A program made the position numbers and the translations under genes. From Verrucosispora sioxanthis (GTDB lineage Bacteria > Actinomycetota > Actinomycetes > Mycobacteriales > Micromonosporaceae), in NCBI RefSeq assembly GCF_010560025.1, contig NZ_SAIY01000007.1, forward strand, positions 1 through 64,000: DNA of 64,000 nucleotides. The letters are read 5' to 3'. Within the stretch, counting starts at the first letter, position 1. Each line of letters opens with the position of its first letter. Positions 1 to 7,831 of this stretch are shown here, one piece after another. The notes beneath the pieces are model-generated. The model worked only from the letters and a program-made list of their open reading frames with translations, was not told the DNA's origin and made no database searches.

Positions 1-287
1 GAGCCGCTGGGTGGCGGTGGGACCACCACCGGTCCGACCGAGGGTGTCGGGATGAACGGCGTGCTGCCGTCCGGCAGCGCCGTACTGCCGACGGTCGCGG
101 AGCCGGTGCTGATCGCGGCGAGGACCGGCATCGAGGCGGTGCCCGCGAGCAGCGCCACCGTCAGCAGATAGCCCCGGGTGGGCCCCGCGGTACGCACGGC
201 CCGGTGCGCACCCACCACGCGCCGGTAGCCGGGCGCCCGATGCCGGCCGAGGATCGGCGCACCGGGGCCTTCACCTGGTTCGGACAC
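1..287 (-). CDS. N-terminal part of a secreted or membrane-anchored protein (cut by window edge)
   Basis: The first 95 codons are visible and the rest lies left of the window. A GTG at 285-287 sits behind a GAGGGGG ribosome binding site and opens an uninterrupted frame. About 35 basic/polar residues come first, then a hydrophobic stretch (YLLTVALLAGTASMPVLAA) that ends in a plausible signal-peptidase site or single membrane anchor. A Ser/Thr/Pro-rich stretch of external type follows (VVVPPPPSG at the cut). No catalytic domain is visible, so no function is assigned. A downstream in-frame GTG at 195-197 would give a shorter signal peptide. It is divergent from the dehydrogenase operon. Confidence 0.55.
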   Translation of the reverse strand, partial: MSEPGEGPGAPILGRHRAPGYRRVVGAHRAVRTAGPTRGYLLTVALLAGTASMPVLAAISTGSATVGSTALPDGSTPFIPTPSVGPVVVPPPPSG

Positions 288-807
288 CACGCACCCCCTC
301 GTCGTCACCCCTGGTCGAAGCCGCCCTCCGGGCGCCCTCGCGGGCCTTTCGGAAGCTGGAGCCGACCCGCGCGATCAGCCTGGGGCAGTGACTCTGCGTC
401 AGCCAAGACCACACCGCGTGTCGACACGCGTATCTGGCCGAATGGTGACGAACCACCACCGGAACGGCCGCGAGTCGCTCGACCCGACACTGCGGCACTT
501 CGGGTAACGAAGCGGGCTGGCCACCGGATGCGGGGCGGGCGGGGTGTGGGACGCCTCACCTCTGATGCGAAACTGGAGTCACGGCGGCAGCGCAGCCGCG
601 ACCTCCGCGCACCCACGCGGTAGGCGCGACTGGGCACCGGCGCTCCCGAACCGGGTTCGGCCAGAATCCGGCTCATGCCGCGCGGCAACCCCTACCGGGG
701 TCAGGCGCGGCCGCCAGGAACCATCCCGGCACCAGCCGGGACGGGCGCACGAGTCGCGCGGCCGGGTGACCCCCCGGTGCCGACGCAGACACGACAGGGA
801 GAGACGG
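288..807. other. Intergenic region between divergent genes
   Basis: About 520 bases separate the secreted-protein gene from the 2-oxoacid dehydrogenase operon. I see no convincing gene. Open frames here are high-GC shadows with Arg/Pro-rich translations. It must hold both divergent promoters, but no clear -35/-10 pair stands out. One inverted repeat, CCGAAC-CGG-GTTCGG at 646-660, resembles a LexA box but has the wrong spacer. An SD-like CAGGGAGAG lies just before the start at 808. Confidence 0.5.
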
Positions 808-1983
808 ATGGCAAAGGGCGACCCCGGGGCCCCGGCCCGCGGCCGGCGAGCCGCACCCCGATCCAGGAAGGCCACCACCGGCGATCCGGAGCTGGTGCAG
901 TTGCTCACGCCCTCCGGCGAGCGGATCGAGAGCGTGACCGGCCCGGACGGCACCGAGTACCGCGTCGACTTCACCGACGAGGAGTACCGCGGCCTCTACC
1001 GCGACCTGGTGCTCGTCCGCAAGCTGGACGCCGAGGCGACGGCCCTGCAACGGCAGGGCGAGCTGGGCATCTGGGCGAGCCTGCTCGGCCAGGAGGCGGC
1101 GCAGGTCGGTTCCGGCCGGGCGCTGCGTACGCAGGACATGGCCTTTCCCACCTACCGCGAGCACGGCGTGCTCTACTGCCGTGGCATCGACCCGATCATG
1201 CCGCTGGGCCTGTTCCGCGGGGTCGACCAGGGTGGCTGGGACCCGAACGAGTTCAAGTTCAACATGTACACGATCGTGATCGGGGCGCAGACCCTGCACG
1301 CCACCGGTTACGCCATGGGCGTCGCGATGGACGGCAAGACCGGCACCGACGACGGCGAGGCGGTGATCGCCTACTTCGGCGACGGTGCCACCAGCCAGGG
1401 CGATGTCAACGAGGCGTTCGTCTGGGCCGGCGTGTTCAACTCACCGCTGGTGTTCTTCTGCCAGAACAACCAGTACGCCATCTCCGAGCCGCTGGAGCGA
1501 CAGACCCGAATCCCCCTCTACCGGCGGGCCGCCGGCTTCGGGTTCCCCGGCATCCGGGTCGACGGCAACGACGTGCTGGCCACGTACGCGGTGACCCGGC
1601 ACGCGCTGGACAACGCCCGGCACGGGCAGGGCCCGAGCCTGATCGAGGCGTACACCTACCGGATGGGCGCGCACACCACCTCCGACGACCCGACCCGCTA
1701 CCGGATCGCCAGCGAGGTCGAGGCGTGGCAGGCCAAGGACCCGATCGCCCGGATGAAGGCGTTCCTGGAGCGGGAGAAGATCGCCGACGCCGGGTTCTTC
1801 GGCGAGGTCGACGAGCAGGCCCGCCGGGAGGCGGTGGACCTGCGTGAACGGGTGCTCGCCATGCCGAACCCGGATCCGGACACGATGTTCGACCACGTCT
1901 ACCCCAACGGGTCGCCGCTGCTCGACGAGCAGCGCGCGCAGTTCAGCCGGTACCTGGAGTCGTTCGAGGGGAGCGCGCACTGA
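808..1983 (+). CDS. 2-oxoacid (pyruvate or branched-chain) dehydrogenase E1 component, alpha subunit
   Basis: Thiamine-diphosphate-dependent decarboxylase subunit, 391 residues. With E1 beta it decarboxylates a 2-oxo acid and passes the acyl group to the E2 lipoyl arm. The ThDP motif is present as GDGA (about residues 191-194) and NNQYAIS (from 220). A phosphorylation-loop-like segment MGAHTTSDDPTRY follows near 290. The ATG at 808 was chosen because CAGGGAGAG lies just upstream; the frame stays open further upstream but is low-complexity there. The stop overlaps the next start (TGATG), so the two are translationally coupled. Sequence alone does not separate pyruvate from branched-chain substrates. 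No E3 gene is nearby. Confidence 0.9.
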   Translation: MAKGDPGAPARGRRAAPRSRKATTGDPELVQLLTPSGERIESVTGPDGTEYRVDFTDEEYRGLYRDLVLVRKLDAEATALQRQGELGIWASLLGQEAAQVGSGRALRTQDMAFPTYREHGVLYCRGIDPIMPLGLFRGVDQGGWDPNEFKFNMYTIVIGAQTLHATGYAMGVAMDGKTGTDDGEAVIAYFGDGATSQGDVNEAFVWAGVFNSPLVFFCQNNQYAISEPLERQTRIPLYRRAAGFGFPGIRVDGNDVLATYAVTRHALDNARHGQGPSLIEAYTYRMGAHTTSDDPTRYRIASEVEAWQAKDPIARMKAFLEREKIADAGFFGEVDEQARREAVDLRERVLAMPNPDPDTMFDHVYPNGSPLLDEQRAQFSRYLESFEGSAH

Positions 1984-2972
1984 TGGCCACGGAGACGCTC
2001 ACCCTCGGCAAGGCCCTCAACGCCGGCCTGCGCAAGGCACTGGAGAACGACCCGAAGGTCGTCATCATGGGCGAGGACGTCGGCAAGCTCGGCGGCGTCT
2101 TCCGGATCACCGACGGGTTGCAGAAGGACTTCGGTGACCAGCGGGTGATCGACACCCCGCTGGCCGAGTCCGGCATCATCGGCACCGCGGTCGGCCTGGC
2201 CATCCGGGGCTACCGTCCGGTTTGCGAGATCCAGTTCGACGGCTTCGTCTACCCCGCGTACGACCAGATCGTGTCGCAGGTGGCGAAGATGCACTACCGC
2301 TCGCGGGGCAAGCTCAACATCCCGATGGTGATCCGGATCCCGTTCGGCGGCGGCATCGGCGCGGTGGAGCACCACTCCGAGTCGCCCGAGGCGTACTTCG
2401 CGCACACCGCCGGGCTGAAGGTGGTCTCCTGCGCCAACCCGCAGGACGCGTACGTGATGATCCAGCAGGCCATCGCCTCGGACGACCCGATCGTCTTCCT
2501 GGAGCCGAAGCGGCGTTACTGGGAGAAGGGGCCGGTCGACCTGGACGCCCCGCTGTCCGAGGCGTACCCGCTGCACGCGTCCCGGGTCGCGCGGGCCGGC
2601 ACCGACGCCACCCTGCTCGCGTACGGCCCGATGGTGCGTACCTGCCTCGACGCGGCGACCGCCGCTGCCGAGGACGGACGGAACCTGGAGGTCATCGACC
2701 TGCGCACGCTCTCCCCGCTGGATCTCGGTGTGGTGTACGAGTCGGTGCGTCGTACCGGTCGCGCGGTGGTGGTGCACGAGGCGCCGTCCAACCTAGGCAT
2801 GGGTGCGGAGGTCGCGGCCCGGATCACCGAGGAGTGCTTCTACTCGCTGGAGTCGCCGGTGCTGCGGGTGGCCGGCTTCGACACCCCTTACCCGGCGGCC
2901 CGGGTGGAGGAGGAGTACCTTCCCGACCTCGACCGGGTGCTCGACGCCGTCGACCGCACCTTCGGCTGGTGA
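1983..2972 (+). CDS. 2-oxoacid dehydrogenase E1 component, beta subunit
   Basis: 329 residues, full length for the transketolase-like beta subunit that forms the alpha2beta2 E1 heterotetramer. Family landmarks in order: the GEDVGKLGGVFRITDGL region near the N-terminus, the EIQFDGFVYPAYDQ segment (about 81-94), HHSESPEAYFAHTAGLKVV (about 131-149), and the C-terminal transketolase_C fold with a DLRTLSPLD segment (about 239-247). It overlaps the alpha gene by one base and ends five bases before the E2 start, a tight operon. Assignment to the family is secure; the physiological substrate is an inference left open between pyruvate and branched-chain oxo acids. Confidence 0.92.
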   Translation: MATETLTLGKALNAGLRKALENDPKVVIMGEDVGKLGGVFRITDGLQKDFGDQRVIDTPLAESGIIGTAVGLAIRGYRPVCEIQFDGFVYPAYDQIVSQVAKMHYRSRGKLNIPMVIRIPFGGGIGAVEHHSESPEAYFAHTAGLKVVSCANPQDAYVMIQQAIASDDPIVFLEPKRRYWEKGPVDLDAPLSEAYPLHASRVARAGTDATLLAYGPMVRTCLDAATAAAEDGRNLEVIDLRTLSPLDLGVVYESVRRTGRAVVVHEAPSNLGMGAEVAARITEECFYSLESPVLRVAGFDTPYPAARVEEEYLPDLDRVLDAVDRTFGW

Positions 2973-2977
2973 GCGGC

Positions 2978-4450
2978 ATGTCGCGGATCAAGGAATTCAA
3001 CCTGCCCGACCTGGGCGAGGGTCTGACCGAGGGCGAGATCCTCGCCTGGCTGGTCAAGGTGGGCGACACGATCGAGCTGAACCAGCCGATCGTCGAGGTG
3101 GAGACGGCGAAGGCGGCCGTGGAGATCCCGGCGAAGTGGGCCGGCCAGGTCCAGGCGATCTTCCACCCGGAGGGCTCGACCGTCGAGGTCGGCACCCCGA
3201 TCATCGCGATCGACACCGAACCGGGCGCCGGCCCGGTCGAGCAGTCCACCACCGGTGCGCCAGCCACTGACCTGCCCACCCCGTCGGCGGCGTCGTTGGC
3301 CGCCGTCGAGGTCGCGCCGACCGAGGGTGCGGTCGAGCCGGGCCTGATCGGTGGTCCAGCCCCGGGTGGCCGTACCGCCGTTCTCGTCGGGTACGGCCCG
3401 CGTACCACGGCGGCGAAGCGTCGCCCCCGCAAGGGCGCTGCTCCGGCCGCTTCCGCACCGGCGGCGGTACCGGCCGCACCGGTCCAGCACAGCCCGGTGC
3501 CGGTCGTCCCGGCACCGGTGCAGCCCCCGCCTCCGGCGGTCAATGGCAACGGCCGGAGCAGCGGACCGGTGCTGGCCAAGCCGCCGGTGCGCAAGCTCGC
3601 CAAGGACCTGGGGGTCGACCTGAGCACGCTCACCGGGTCCGGCCCGTCGGGCTCGATCACCCGGGAGGACGTACAACGGGCGGCGGCCCCGGCGGCGACC
3701 GAGCCGCTGACGGTCACCAGCCCGGTCAGCTCGGCCGCGAGTTTCGGCGCGGATCGCGAGCAGCGCATCCCGGTCAAGGGCGTACGGAAGCTCACCGCCG
3801 AGAACATGTCCCGCTCGGCCTTCACCGCCCCGCACGTCACCGAGTTCCTGACCGTGGACGTGACCCGCGCCATGAAGGCGCTGGACCGGCTGCGCGGGCG
3901 GCGGGAGTGGCGTGACGTGCGGGTCTCGCCGCTGCTGCTGGTCGCCAAGGCGGTGCTGCTGGCGGTCCGGCGGCACCCGATGGTCAACTCCAGTTGGGCC
4001 GGCGACGAGATCGTCGTCAAGGAGTACGTGAACCTCGGCATCGCGGCGGCCACCGAACGCGGCCTGATCGTGCCGAACATCAAGGACGCTGGCCGGTTGA
4101 CCCTGCGTGAGCTGGCCGACGCGATGACCGACCTGGTGCAGACCGCCAAGGCCGGCAGGACCTCGCCGGCCGACATGTCCGGCGGCACTCTGACCATCAC
4201 CAACGTCGGGGTGTTCGGGGTGGACACCGGAACGCCGATCCTGCCCCCGGGTGAGTCGGCGATCCTGGCGTTCGGTGCGGTACGCGAGCAGCCCTGGGTC
4301 CACAAGGGCAAGGTCAAGCCGCGCCTGGTCACCACGCTCGGCCTCTCCTTCGACCACCGGATCGTCGACGGTGAGCTGGGGTCGAAGTTCCTCCGTGACG
4401 TGGGCGACTTCCTCGCCGATCCGGAGGCGGCGCTGCTCGCCTGGACCTGA
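2978..4450 (+). CDS. Dihydrolipoamide acyltransferase E2 of a 2-oxoacid dehydrogenase complex
   Basis: 490 residues in the classic three-part E2 order. A single lipoyl domain (1-80) carries the lipoylated lysine in VETAKAAVEI at K45. A long Ala/Pro-rich linker (about 90-195) follows, then a peripheral-subunit-binding domain near 200-236 (PPVRKLAKDLGVDL). The catalytic domain ends with the DHRIVDG motif around residue 459. It transfers the acyl group from lipoyl to CoA and forms the complex core. ATG 2978 was chosen because translation from it begins exactly at the lipoyl domain. One lipoyl domain and a PSBD match the branched-chain-type E2 architecture. E3 must be supplied elsewhere. Confidence 0.92.
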   Translation: MSRIKEFNLPDLGEGLTEGEILAWLVKVGDTIELNQPIVEVETAKAAVEIPAKWAGQVQAIFHPEGSTVEVGTPIIAIDTEPGAGPVEQSTTGAPATDLPTPSAASLAAVEVAPTEGAVEPGLIGGPAPGGRTAVLVGYGPRTTAAKRRPRKGAAPAASAPAAVPAAPVQHSPVPVVPAPVQPPPPAVNGNGRSSGPVLAKPPVRKLAKDLGVDLSTLTGSGPSGSITREDVQRAAAPAATEPLTVTSPVSSAASFGADREQRIPVKGVRKLTAENMSRSAFTAPHVTEFLTVDVTRAMKALDRLRGRREWRDVRVSPLLLVAKAVLLAVRRHPMVNSSWAGDEIVVKEYVNLGIAAATERGLIVPNIKDAGRLTLRELADAMTDLVQTAKAGRTSPADMSGGTLTITNVGVFGVDTGTPILPPGESAILAFGAVREQPWVHKGKVKPRLVTTLGLSFDHRIVDGELGSKFLRDVGDFLADPEAALLAWT

Positions 4451-4465
4451 CGCGTCCGTACGGCT

Positions 4466-4510
4466 ACGGCCGGTGTGCCACGGGTTGCCGCCCGGCGCAC
4501 CGGCCGTTTC
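4466..4510 (+). terminator. Terminator of the E1/E2 operon
   Basis: A 14-bp stem (ACGGCCGGTGTGCC at 4466-4479 with its near-complement at 4494-4507, one G-T pair) has a 14-nt loop and is followed by TTTC. It lies 16 bases after the E2 stop. Confidence 0.7.
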
Positions 4511-4528
4511 CGTTGGACGAAGAAAAGG

Positions 4529-4556
4529 TTGCCGACGCGGGTTGCCAACCTAAGAT
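4529..4556 (+). promoter_or_regulatory. Candidate sigma70-type promoter of the 45-aa protein gene
   Basis: TTGCCG (4529-4534) and TAAGAT (4551-4556) are separated by 16 bases in an unusually AT-rich stretch between the operon terminator and the small gene. The match is moderate, and it is about 110 bases from the start codon. A perfect palindrome CTTCAATTGAAG (4614-4625) lies between promoter and gene and could be an operator. Confidence 0.35.
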
Positions 4557-4667
4557 TCGTAGGCTGGTGGCTCAGCTCACCTAATAATCGCTGGAAAATC
4601 CGGCCCCACTGCGCTTCAATTGAAGAGACGACGGGACGACAACCGAATAGCCAGGAGGAGAGACACC

Positions 4668-4805
4668 ATGAGCATGATCGAGCGAATCCGCAACCGCCGC
4701 GACGCCAACCGCCGCGCCCGTGCCATCGAGCGGGCCCTGCGCTCCGCCAGTTCGCCCGCGGTCCGCGACGAGATCCTCGCCATCGCCCAGCGTCACATGC
4801 ACTGA
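4668..4805 (+). CDS. Small basic helical protein, 45 aa, unknown function
   Basis: A very short gene supported by strong context rather than homology. A textbook ribosome binding site (CAGGAGGAGAGA) lies directly before the ATG, there is a separate upstream promoter candidate, and a perfect terminator hairpin starts 33 bases after the stop. The product begins MSMIERIRNRRDANRRARAI and is strongly Arg-rich in its first half, then ALRSASSPAVRDEILAIAQ. It is predicted amphipathic helical, with no membrane segment or signal peptide. Such a charge pattern fits nucleic-acid or membrane-surface binding, but that is a guess. I do not recognise the family. Confidence 0.7.
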   Translation: MSMIERIRNRRDANRRARAIERALRSASSPAVRDEILAIAQRHMH

Positions 4806-4837
4806 CGCCACACGACGTTATCCGCCTCCTCCAGATC

Positions 4838-4870
4838 GACGACCCGCCCGGGCACACCGGGCGGGTCGTC
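4838..4870 (+). terminator. Strong hairpin terminator after the 45-aa gene
   Basis: A perfect 14-bp stem (GACGACCCGCCCGG at 4838-4851, complement at 4857-4870) with a 5-nt GCACA loop. There is no T-run, which is common for actinomycete terminators. The following 277 bases (4871-5147) hold no recognisable gene or motif apart from the GGAGGAGG ribosome binding site before 5148. Confidence 0.8.
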
Positions 4871-5147
4871 GGCGTTACGACCGGCCGCTGACACCGGGAT
4901 ACCGCCCCGACGCAGCGCCCGGTACGGTGGGGCTCGGTCGTCGTCCGCGCTCGGGGCAGGCCGAGGCGATAGAAGCACCTCGACACCGCCCGGCGACGGA
5001 CAGTGACGATCGAAGCTCCCCGGAAGCCCACCAGCGGCTACCGGGATACGGTGCGGGGAGCCGGCATCGCCGGTACGCCGGCACCGCCGGCTGCCCTGCC
5101 GAGACCATCGGCGACGGCGGCCGACATGTGATGGAGGAGGCGCACGC

Positions 5148-7619
5148 ATGACGTCCGAGGGCCCGCACCGCCCCGGCCAGGAGCCGGACGAGGCGCCGCC
5201 GGGCGGCGGCGGACCGGCGCCGTACGGCGACCGTCCGACTCAGCAGGACAACGGGTACGGCGCATCCGCCCCCGACCTCGGTTGGGCTCCGCCACCACCC
5301 GCCCGCCCGGACACGTCCGCACCAGCGTGGGCGAACCAGCAGGGCAACGCGTGGGGCAGCGCCCAGGCGACCCGTCAGGCGGAAGCCGTGCCCGGCAACT
5401 GGGACCAGCCCGCCGGCAGCCAGCAGCCCTGGGCACCCCGGGAGACCAGCCGCAGCAGCCGACCCCGGGTTGGGCGCCGGCCGGTCCGCCCACATCGGAG
5501 GGGTCAGCCTGGGCGAACGGCGACCAGACCGCGCCCGCCTGGGCCACCGAGCCCGCCACTGCGGACACCGCGCAGCCGGCAGAGTGGACGCCGAACCAGC
5601 CGGCCGCCGGCCAGCCCGACCGCGCCAACGGTCAACCACCGGCAGGCCAACCGGACTGGACCACCAGCCAGCCGGGCTGGGCCAGCGGTCAGCCGGCGCG
5701 GGCCAGTCCAACTCGGCAGCGCCCAGCGGCTGGGGCGGTCAGCAGCCCGACTGGGCCGGCGTGCCCCGCAGCGACGATCAGACCCCCGGCTGGTCCTCGA
5801 CCCCGGTCAGCCCGAGCCGCCCCAGCCGGCCTGGGCGCAGAACGACCAGCCGACGCCCGCCCGCGAGCCGGCGGCCCGGGCCAGCGCTCAGGTGCCCGTC
5901 GCCGACGCGGGTCAGCAGCAGCGGCCCACCGACGGGTCGTCCCACGCCGAGGCGTGGCCCGCCGAGCAGTCGGAGCAGCCCGGCTGGGCGGCCGGCCAGC
6001 GGCGGGAACCTGCTGGCGGATGGGCCAGCGACCAACCGGTGGAGGGCTGGCACGCGGGCGGTGACCGGCCGTCGCAGCCCGACTGGGCCACCCCCGCCCG
6101 GGAGGAGTCGCCCGGTTGGGCTGGCGGCAACCCGGCTGCCGGGCCGCCGCGTCCTGGAGCCCGTCCGCCGAGCCGCTCCGTCCTGTACCGCCGCCGACCG
6201 AAGCGCCATGCCCGACATCCAGCCGTGGGCGCCCGGAGAGGCGTGGGGTCAGCCGGCCGCGGAGCCCGACGCACCCCGAACCAACACCGAGCCCGATCCG
6301 GGTCGGTCCGACGATCCGGTCTATCAGCCGGCACCCGCACCGGGCATCTCCCCGGCCAACATGGTGCCGTTGCCGCCGCAGGAGCAGCGAGTGCCGGGTG
6401 CCAGCCTGGCCGCCACGCCGCCCGCGGACTTCGCGCAGCCCCCGCCGTTCAACGACGACCCGGCCGGGTCGGCCGGTGGCCCGGCCTGGGGTCACCCTGA
6501 GCCCCGACACGACGAAGCGCAGTCCCCGGCGATCCCGGCGCCCCGTACCTCTCCCGAGGCCGAGGGCCGGCCCGCGTCGCCGGCCGGCGGTGCTGTCGCG
6601 GCAAGCGCCTCCGTGCCACTGTCCAGTCGGGTCATGCCCCCGGCCGACCACCCGGTTCGCCCGGCCGGTTCGCCCGCGCCACAACCACGGGTGTACGGCC
6701 GGCCGGCCCGCACCGAGCACACCGAGGGCCGGCACCGGAGCACGACGAGCAGCCGCTGGTGCCCGCTTCGACCAGGGTCCGGTCGGTTCGACGTGGACCC
6801 GGCGCGGCGCGCGGCGATCAGGGCCCGGAGCGGTACGAGCCGACCCCGGAGCCCCGCTTCGCCGACCGGGAGCCGCCGATGGGCGGGCCCAATGCCTTCG
6901 CCGGTCCGGCCGCTCCGGCGTCGCCGGCTGCCCCACCTCCCTTCCCGCCGGGCATTCCGTCCTTCGTCGACGCGCCGCCAGCCAACCGGCCGGTCAACGG
7001 CGTACGGCCGCACCCCGAGCCGGACCGCCCGGCCGACCCGTTCGGCGGCGCGCCGCGTGACCCGTTCGGTGCGCCGGGCAACGACCCGTTCGGCGGGCCG
7101 TCCGAGCGCCCGGGTGGCACCTACGGCGCCCCCTTCCGGTCCGAGCCGGGCGGCGAGCACAATCCGGCGTACCCTCCGCCGCCGCAGTCCGCACCGCCGT
7201 GGAGCCCGGGTCCGGGCAGCGGATCGGGCGAGGCGGAGCAGGGCCGCTTCGACGCCTTCAAGCCGGTCGCCGAACCGGCTGCGGAAACCCCGGCACCGAA
7301 GGTACGCAACGGACGGGTACTCGCCGCGGTACTGGTCGCCGCCGTGCTCATCCTGGCCATTCCGCTCGGCCTGCTGATGCTGCTCGGCATGATCGGCGGG
7401 TCGGACGACGCGAACGCCTTCGACCCGCCGATCGGCTCGTGCGTCAAGCGTTCCGGCAGCACCGCGGTGGCCGCCGACTGCGCCGAACCGGAGGCGTTCA
7501 GCGTGGTGTCCAAGGTCGAGTCGAAGGACAAGTGCCCCGACCCGGCCATGCCGCATGTGGACCTCCGTGGCGCCACCGCCAACCCGGTGCTTTGCCTCAA
7601 GGAGGCGACCGGCGGCTGA
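5148..7619 (+). pseudogene. Pro/Trp/Gln-rich membrane protein gene with LppU-like C-terminus, interrupted by several apparent frame breaks
   Basis: The start at 5148 has a clear GGAGGAGG site. The translation begins MTSEGPHRPGQEPDEAPPGG and then moves repeatedly between reading frames while keeping the same style (PGWA, QPDWA, PAWA repeats). Approximate switches are near 5430, 5700, 5800, 6145, 6205 and 6740, after which the frame stays open to 7619. The end is a single membrane helix plus an extracellular domain of the LppU/SCO3897 type. A continuous compositional signal across at least five breaks, with an intact conserved terminus, argues for sequencing or assembly indels in a GC-rich repeat rather than old decay. 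Real loss of function cannot be excluded. It is flanked by its own terminator. Confidence 0.65.
6759..7619 (+). CDS. Intact C-terminal portion: membrane-anchored LppU/SCO3897-like domain
   Basis: This is the longest uninterrupted piece of the frame-disrupted gene above. ATG 6879 (MGGPNAFAG) is another possible annotated start, but neither is likely to be the true one. After a Pro-rich cytosolic tail comes one transmembrane helix (RVLAAVLVAAVLILAIPLGL), then an external domain with DPPIGSCVKRSG, a central ADCAEPEAFSVVSKV segment and a terminal PVLCLKEA. The spaced cysteines and this order match the LppU/SCO3897 family of actinobacterial surface proteins, whose function is unknown. The family call comes from remembered motifs, not a search. 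Confidence 0.6.
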   Translation: MPASTRVRSVRRGPGAARGDQGPERYEPTPEPRFADREPPMGGPNAFAGPAAPASPAAPPPFPPGIPSFVDAPPANRPVNGVRPHPEPDRPADPFGGAPRDPFGAPGNDPFGGPSERPGGTYGAPFRSEPGGEHNPAYPPPPQSAPPWSPGPGSGSGEAEQGRFDAFKPVAEPAAETPAPKVRNGRVLAAVLVAAVLILAIPLGLLMLLGMIGGSDDANAFDPPIGSCVKRSGSTAVAADCAEPEAFSVVSKVESKDKCPDPAMPHVDLRGATANPVLCLKEATGG

Positions 7620-7633
7620 GCCGGCCTACCCGA

Positions 7634-7666
7634 CGGCGGGGTCACGGCTCGTCCGTGACCCCGCCG
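7634..7666 (+). terminator. Hairpin terminator after the LppU-like gene
   Basis: A perfect 14-bp stem (CGGCGGGGTCACGG at 7634-7647, complement at 7653-7666) with loop CTCGT, 14 bases beyond the stop codon. Confidence 0.8.
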
Positions 7667-7831
7667 CCGCTGTTTCGGGGCTCGCCCTGCCCGCCGGCCA
7701 AGCTCCCAGTTCGCGGCACGTCGCGGCGTCCGGCCGGCGTGAGGGCCCGCGTTGCCGCAATCCGTGTCCGTCGCCGCGCCGGCCCACCCCTTCACGCTGG
7801 TGGGCGTCAGCCGGTAGGGCACGATGGGGTC

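Noticed and set aside
646..660. LexA-like inverted repeat CCGAAC-CGG-GTTCGG
   Set aside because: The spacer is three bases, but the LexA consensus needs four between CGAAC and GTTCG. Treated as chance.
4541..4556. Possible iron-regulator (IdeR/DtxR) box around GGTTGCCAACCTAAG
   Set aside because: Only one half-site (TTAGGTT on the minus strand) matches the IdeR consensus; the other half is absent.
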